DNA of 9,584 nt from NCBI GenBank assembly GCA_003644175.1, contig QNBS01000060.1, positions 1 through 9,584 on the forward strand. The letters are read 5' to 3'. The position numbers were made by a program, and so were the translations under genes. This DNA is from Planctomycetota bacterium. Lineage in GTDB: Bacteria; Planctomycetota; Phycisphaerae; Sedimentisphaerales; Anaerohalosphaeraceae. Shown here piece by piece: positions 6,010-9,584 of the stretch (position 1 is its first letter; the number at the start of each line of letters is the position of its first letter). The notes under the pieces are model-generated. The model did no database searches. It was given only the letters and a program-made list of their open reading frames with translations, and was not told where the DNA came from.

Positions 6010-6828
6010 TTACGAGACGATTCGGACCGGCGCCGGGGAACGCCATGTTCCGATCCCGTCCCACCAGATTGCCACGCAGTCGACGACCTTGCGGCTGCTG
6101 CGTTTGACATAATTGGCGATGGCCATCTCGTGGAGCCTCCGCATGCAAACGATTCCGCCGATCCGCCATGCCCTTGCTCCGAGCGCTACGGTCTTTTTTT
6201 CCCTGGCTGTCATTCGATGTTTTTCGTCGACCATGAGCGAGGCAAGTTCCTCGGCCATCGGTTCCAGCAGCGGCTGCCAGTGCTCGTAATTGAACGCCAC
6301 TTGCTCGTTCAGTTCGACGAGGAGTCTGTCGCTTTCCTGTTTTCTTTGCAGACGTTCGGCCTTGGCCTGGACAACTCGCCGATGTCGAAGTTTACGACTT
6401 GCCGGCAGACACATTTCAACGAGGCAGACGGCCGGATCGACAATGATCCAGACCAGGAAAGTCACAGCCAGGGAACCGATTGCGATTGAGGAGAACAGGC
6501 CGATCAGGGGCCCGCCGGGCGCCCGGCCCAAAAACCCGGCCACAGCGCCGAGATAGGGGCAAATGTCATAGAAAGCCATATAATAGATCGAAGACGTGAG
6601 CGGGTATTCCTGTTCGGTCCGACCGCGGACAACACCGCGATAGACGGCGAAAAGATAGATACTGGTCAAGACAAATGTCAGAACCGCCGAATAGCCCGAC
6701 AATGAGAAAATCAGCCACCAGGCCGCGCCGACCTGCCGCATGGCGACCGTGATCAGAAAGGCGGCGCACGCCACGAACCACAACGTGCTTCCAAAGTGAA
6801 TCAGTTTGAAAATGCGCTTGCGCGCCAT
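6010..6828 (-). CDS. Four-TM membrane protein of unknown function
   Basis: I do not recognise this 272-residue protein. The first half is membrane-embedded, with hydrophobic helices at about 11-30, 36-62, 80-100 and 108-140. TM2 is followed by a short basic loop (YRGVVRGRTEQE). The second half is soluble and probably cytoplasmic: a basic, coiled-coil-like helix (145-175; RRVVQAKAERLQRKQESDRL), then a mixed domain to the end with many Trp and Arg (AWRIGGIVCMRRLHEM, AIWWDGIGTW). The ATG at 6826-6828 has AAGG about 9 bases upstream. It lies 108 bp behind the Wza-like export lipoprotein gene on the same strand, so it may be co-transcribed and serve in the envelope or in exopolysaccharide export. 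That role rests only on position. There is no signal for enzymatic activity. Confidence 0.75.
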   Translation of the reverse strand: MARKRIFKLIHFGSTLWFVACAAFLITVAMRQVGAAWWLIFSLSGYSAVLTFVLTSIYLFAVYRGVVRGRTEQEYPLTSSIYYMAFYDICPYLGAVAGFLGRAPGGPLIGLFSSIAIGSLAVTFLVWIIVDPAVCLVEMCLPASRKLRHRRVVQAKAERLQRKQESDRLLVELNEQVAFNYEHWQPLLEPMAEELASLMVDEKHRMTAREKKTVALGARAWRIGGIVCMRRLHEMAIANYVKRSSRKVVDCVAIWWDGIGTWRSPAPVRIVS

Positions 6829-6858
6829 CAGAACAACCTTTCATTCCGTTTTACAGTT

Positions 6859-6893
6859 GATGCCGGCATCCAAACGTTTGGCCGGATGTCATC
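6859..6893. other. Dyad-symmetric element between export lipoprotein and membrane protein genes
   Basis: A perfect 12-bp palindrome CCAAACGTTTGG (6870-6881) is flanked by imperfect inverted copies of GATG/CCGG, giving about 35 bp of interrupted symmetry in the 108-bp gap. It could be an intercistronic RNA hairpin that moderates expression of the downstream gene, or a protein-binding site. There is no U-tract. Confidence 0.35.
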
Positions 6894-6936
6894 ACCCCAA
6901 TCCCTTGATTGCATTCACAACCGCCGGGACAGCCGG

Positions 6937-7695
6937 TTACGGCTCCCCTAAAGTACCGGGACTGATAGTCTCCGCCGCCGTTGCACTCCGGAAGAGAGGT
7001 CCGACGATTTCCTCGATGGTCAAACCAATCGAGCCCAGGATCGTCGGCGGGACATAGATGACATCCCCTTCCCGCAGCAGCACAAGGCCGCTCATGTCGC
7101 CGTGCTCGATCATCTTCTTGAAGTTGAGCTCGAAAATCTTCGGCTTCCCATCCGGCGCAAGCGACGGGCGTATGACCTGCGTAGCTTCCTCCCACGCTCT
7201 GACGTTGGGCACGGCCTTGGATATGGCCGACAATGTCGTTTCCCGACCGGTGTATATCTGTGCGCCGGGGTTCTCGACCTGACCGAGAATATAGTAGTAT
7301 TTGCTACGGTTGGCCACACGAACATCCACCGGATAGGCACTGCTGAACTTGTATAACTCCGAGAGCTTTTTGGAGATGATATCGGCAACCTGGCGGGGTG
7401 TCTTGCCGGCGACCATGACATCGCCGACCGACTCGAGCGATATCTTGCCGTCCGGACGAATCTGCTGCGTCAGCCCCACCGATGACAGGGAACCGCTGCG
7501 CTGCATCTCGGGCACCTTCGACGACAGGACGGTGATCACATCCGGCGGCTGGAGAATGTATGTGTCCGCGGTGACGTCGGCCTCGTCGGACCTCAAAAAC
7601 GCCTTAACGTCTTCCGGATTTGCAGAAAAACAGCCGGACAACACAATGGGAATAACCAATAATACAAAGTGCAACACAGTCGGTTTGTAACGCAT
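6937..7695 (-). CDS. Polysaccharide biosynthesis/export lipoprotein (Wza-like, Poly_export + SLBB)
   Basis: This complete 252-residue protein belongs to the outer-membrane polysaccharide export family. Residues 1-22 form a lipoprotein signal peptide (basic MRYKP, hydrophobic core, lipobox LSGC with Cys22). The Poly_export domain (about 42-128) carries YILQPPDVITV and QIRPDGKISLESVGDV. One SLBB-type domain (about 130-185) has YYYILGQVENPGAQIYTGRE. The family end motif LREGDVIYVPP lies at 207-217, followed by a C-terminal helix segment IGLTIEEIVGPLF that could insert in the membrane. It is shorter than E. coli Wza (about 380 aa), resembling the compact form with one SLBB. The ATG has AAGGAG at good spacing and a strong promoter 95-125 bp upstream. 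No glycosyltransferase, Wzc kinase or Wzy lies nearby, so the partner genes are elsewhere. Confidence 0.92.
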   Translation of the reverse strand: MRYKPTVLHFVLLVIPIVLSGCFSANPEDVKAFLRSDEADVTADTYILQPPDVITVLSSKVPEMQRSGSLSSVGLTQQIRPDGKISLESVGDVMVAGKTPRQVADIISKKLSELYKFSSAYPVDVRVANRSKYYYILGQVENPGAQIYTGRETTLSAISKAVPNVRAWEEATQVIRPSLAPDGKPKIFELNFKKMIEHGDMSGLVLLREGDVIYVPPTILGSIGLTIEEIVGPLFRSATAAETISPGTLGEP

Positions 7696-7788
7696 CTTTT
7701 CTCCTTTTCTAATCTAAGAAGGCTTCTGCAAAATCCAAGGGAATTCCGTGACCGCAGGACACAGAATCTTAAGATTGACTAAACCATC

Positions 7789-7817
7789 ATCATAAGTTAT
7801 CGGCTCGGATAAGTCAA
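7789..7817 (-). promoter_or_regulatory. Sigma-70-type promoter for the export lipoprotein gene
   Basis: On the minus strand TTGACT (7812-7817) and TATGAT (7789-7794) are separated by exactly 17 bp, each matching five of six consensus bases. The leader is about 85-90 nt and contains a GAATTC palindrome, but no recognised riboswitch. Confidence 0.65.
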
Positions 7818-7997
7818 GGCTTTAACGTCAAGAAGGGTCCGATAAATACCTGCCTCTGTCGGGCGTCAGGTTTGTTGTCGGCCTTTCTGGAGATTTTTTC
7901 GGCAACATAAGTTTCTTTGGTGCGATTGTCGAGATACGAAACCTCCTGTTAAAGGCCGATGATGCAGCACATTACGGTAGAAGATAAACTTTAGAAG

Positions 7998-8027
7998 TTG
8001 ACGATATTCGCAGTAATTCGTTATACT
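7998..8027 (+). promoter_or_regulatory. Sigma-70-type promoter for tRNA-Arg
   Basis: TTGACG (7998-8003) and TATACT (8022-8027) are separated by 18 bp, with predicted initiation near 8034, about 14 nt before the mature tRNA 5' end. No obvious GC-rich stringent discriminator is seen (TGCAAACC follows the -10). Confidence 0.6.
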
Positions 8028-8047
8028 GCAAACCCTCAAAAGTTGAA

Positions 8048-8121
8048 GCGCCCGTAGCTCAGCAGGATAGAGCACCGGTTTCCTAAACCGAAGGTCGCAG
8101 GTTCGAGTCCTGCCGGGCGTA
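8048..8121 (+). tRNA. tRNA-Arg (anticodon CCU, reads AGG)
   Basis: The 74-nt sequence folds as a cloverleaf: acceptor GCGCCCG/CGGGCGT, D-arm GCTC/GAGC with a GG in the loop, anticodon loop TTCCTAA with CCT at 8082-8084, and T-arm GCAGG/CCTGC with TTCGAGT. The discriminator is A and CCA is not encoded. Two departures from ideal pairing are a G1-U72 wobble at the acceptor end and a C27-A43 mismatch (8075 with 8091) at the top of the anticodon stem. The overall sequence is close to the common bacterial tRNA-Arg(CCU), so identity is secure. It is a single gene with its own promoter; no clear terminator follows. Confidence 0.95.
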
Positions 8122-8219
8122 GTTTAATAACAGGGCTCTCATGCAATAAATTGCCTGCAAAGCCTTTGAGTTTAACGCTTTGGGCCTCCGGCATAGTATG
8201 GTGCAATTCCTTTACAATC

Positions 8220-8642
8220 ATGCCGCTTTGTGAGGATGAAGCCCAAAAAACCGGTAGTTATACTCGGCTGGTGAAGCGTCTTATTTCAAAAAAACGGCAC
8301 ACAGATGCGGAACGCTGGATTCGGGAAGGCATTCGAAAAACTGAAAAAGAATTGCCCTGGAAACAAAAAGACTGGCCGCTTGCCAAATCCAATCGAGCCA
8401 GGCCGGATAAATTGCGCCGTAATACTTTCCCAATGACAGATGTTCTTATTGGCATCGCCATTCTGGAGAAACAACCCGACCGGGTGCTTTTCTGGTATGA
8501 TCAATCGCAGAAGAGCAAACGTAGTTGGGTGGGTATTGGCGATGATAAAATCGCTGCGGCAATTCAGGAATATGCCCCTGAACGTTCAATTGCAATCTGG
8601 AAAACAATAGCAGGGACTATCATCCCATTTCCTGCTCGATAA
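8220..8642 (+). pseudogene. Remnant of SWIM zinc-finger family protein (C-terminal region)
   Basis: From about 8229 the frame reads LCEDEAQKTGSYTRLVKRLI, then DAERWIREGIRKTEKELP, then TDVLIGIAILEKQPDRVLFW, then AIQEYAPERSIAIWKTIAG. These blocks match, from memory, the C-terminal helical-repeat region of SWIM zinc-finger proteins (COG4715-like), normally much longer. The N-terminal part with the CxCxnCxH zinc site is absent. The stretch between ELP and TDVLI is only about 30 residues where the family has roughly 100 or more, suggesting an internal deletion. Homology ends near 8615, right at the accC 3' end; the last residues are antisense to accC. The ATG at 8220-8222 has no convincing ribosome site, so the reading start is arbitrary. 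It is probably non-functional, although no internal stop is present. Confidence 0.6.
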
Positions 8643-9584
8643 AGCTGGTGTCCACCTGGCTTTTCAGGTAGAGGTTGTGTGAGAGGATGTCCAGGCAGGC
8701 CGGTATCGTGGTCTTTATCGGTTCGATCCTGAACTCGCCGAGCGCCCGTTTCATGGTGGCGATGGCCTCTTCGCGGTTCTTCTGGTGGACGATGACTTTG
8801 GCGACCATCGAGTCGTAATGCGGCGAGACGATGCTGCCCTGGTGCAGATGCGTATCGACGCGAACGCCCATACCGCCGGGCGGAATAAACCTGGTAATCG
8901 TTCCGGGACAGGGCGCATAGTTTCGAGCGGGATCCTCGGCGTTGATGCGACACTCCAGGGCGACGCCGGTATGGTGAATATCCTTCTGACGCAGATTGAT
9001 CGCCTGGCCTGCGGCAATCTTCAACTGCCATTTGATCAGGTCGTGCCCCGTAACCATCTCCGAAACCGGGTGCTCCACCTGGATGCGGGTGTTGACCTCC
9101 ATGAAATAGTAGTTCTTGTCCTTGTCGAGCAGGAACTCGACCGTGCCGGCGTTGACGTAATCGGCCTCCTTAACAACACGCAGAGCCGCCTTGCACAATT
9201 CATCGCGAAGCGACTCGTCTAACACGGGGCAAGGCGACTCCTCGATAAGTTTCTGGTGCCGCCGCTGGATCGTGCAGTCTCTTTCATAAAAGTGCAGAGC
9301 ATTGCCGGTCTTGTCGGCCATGATCTGCACCTCGACATGCCGCGGCTCGACGATGAATTTTTCGATATAAAGCGAGCCGTTCTTAAACGCGGCTTCGGCT
9401 TCGGCGCGAGCGGCGGCAAAAGCGCCGTGCAGACTGATATCGTTATGGGCGACCCGCATCCCTCGACCGCCCCCGCCGGCGGCGGCCTTGATGATGACGG
9501 GGTAGCCGATTTGGTTGGCGATCTTGACGGCCTCGTCCTCGTTGGCAATCTCGCCGTCCGAGCCGGGAACAACCGGAACACGCA
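8620..9584 (-). CDS. accC: Biotin carboxylase subunit of acetyl-CoA carboxylase, C-terminal 320 residues (5' end outside window)
   Basis: AccC carboxylates biotin on the carrier protein AccB with ATP and bicarbonate, the first step of malonyl-CoA synthesis. The frame is open from the right edge and ends in TGA at 8620-8622. Visible in order are VPVVPGSDG, the ATP-grasp glycine loop AAAGGGGRGMRV, FIVEPRHVEVQI, RDCTIQRRHQKLIEE, the carboxylase signature MEVNTRIQVEHPVSE (with the Glu, Asn, Arg, Gln and Glu catalytic residues), ECRINAEDP, and SPHYDSMVAKVIV near the C-terminus. Using only the ATG at 9457-9459 would remove the glycine loop, so that is not the start; about 125 residues lie beyond the edge. 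The end (FIEQEMG) is normal for stand-alone AccC, without a fused biotin domain, so accB is expected upstream outside the window. Downstream it abuts the SWIM remnant on the other strand. Confidence 0.95.
   Translation of the reverse strand, partial: RVPVVPGSDGEIANEDEAVKIANQIGYPVIIKAAAGGGGRGMRVAHNDISLHGAFAAARAEAEAAFKNGSLYIEKFIVEPRHVEVQIMADKTGNALHFYERDCTIQRRHQKLIEESPCPVLDESLRDELCKAALRVVKEADYVNAGTVEFLLDKDKNYYFMEVNTRIQVEHPVSEMVTGHDLIKWQLKIAAGQAINLRQKDIHHTGVALECRINAEDPARNYAPCPGTITRFIPPGGMGVRVDTHLHQGSIVSPHYDSMVAKVIVHQKNREEAIATMKRALGEFRIEPIKTTIPACLDILSHNLYLKSQVDTSFIEQEMG

Larger units (their letters stand above)
7696..8047. other. Intergenic region between export lipoprotein gene and tRNA-Arg
   Basis: These 352 bp hold two divergent promoters, one for the export lipoprotein (minus) and one for tRNA-Arg (plus). 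Between about 7830 and 7990 I see no gene or strong structure; short frames there have no protein character. Confidence 0.5.

Noticed and set aside
7720..7760. TTGGATTTTGCA-like sequence in the export lipoprotein leader as a sigma-54 promoter
   Set aside because: The GG-to-GC spacing is about 5 bases, not the 10 required for a -24/-12 promoter, and a good sigma-70 promoter lies just upstream.
7856..8120. CTGTCGGGCGT at 7856-7866 resembling the tRNA 3' end CTGCCGGGCGT, as a possible attachment-site pair
   Set aside because: The match is only 11 bases with one mismatch, only about 250 bp apart, with no integrase or element between; chance is sufficient.
8036..8221. Minus-strand frame reading RPAGLEPATFGLGNRCSIL
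   Set aside because: This is the well-known spurious peptide produced by reading the antisense of a tRNA gene; the tRNA-Arg explains it.

Overview
The window is a bacterial chromosomal segment of moderate GC content. It carries housekeeping and anaerobic-type energy genes, separated by intergenic stretches rich in small repeats and gene remnants. No phage, transposase, CRISPR array or defence cassette is visible. The gene set is an electron-bifurcation-type ETF with an acyl-CoA dehydrogenase, sigma-54, RecR, a Wza-like exporter lipoprotein, AccC, and remnants of S23/four-helix and SWIM proteins. Together with the heptamer-type intergenic repeats this would fit an environmental Gram-negative lineage such as a Phycisphaerae-like planctomycete or a related deep-branching group. 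That assignment is an inference; no taxonomic marker in the window settles it.

Left part (1-2763, minus strand): etfB, etfA and the first 178 codons of an acyl-CoA dehydrogenase form a probable operon read right to left, from a sigma-70-like promoter at 2820-2847. EtfB has the DGDTAQVGP motif typical of bifurcating/FixA-type ETFs, so the module probably moves electrons between an acyl-CoA/enoyl-CoA couple, NADH and a low-potential acceptor. Two non-native pieces interrupt the operon. One is a perfect 19-bp palindrome between etfB and etfA. The other is a truncated S23-type four-helix-bundle gene between etfA and the dehydrogenase, bracketed by degenerate 7-bp repeats.

Middle (2764-5935): a divergent intergenic region drives etfB leftward and an unrecognised 144-residue basic protein rightward. 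That protein converges on rpoN (sigma-54, 493 aa, minus strand). rpoN has an extended -10 promoter followed by a GC-rich inverted repeat in its leader. The stretch between rpoN and recR has no credible gene but holds several interspersed-type repeats, including a third heptamer array directly behind recR.

Right part (5936-9584): a four-TM membrane protein of unknown function follows a Wza-like polysaccharide-export lipoprotein (minus strand, good promoter at 7789-7817). Then come tRNA-Arg(CCU) on the plus strand with its own promoter, a decayed C-terminal piece of a SWIM zinc-finger protein (plus strand), and the C-terminal 320 codons of biotin carboxylase AccC (minus strand, running off the right edge).

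No convincing new multi-gene system was found. The most interesting items are the heptamer-bracketed four-helix remnant inside the ETF operon, the recurring 7-bp-period arrays, the SWIM remnant abutting accC, and the two unrecognised proteins.
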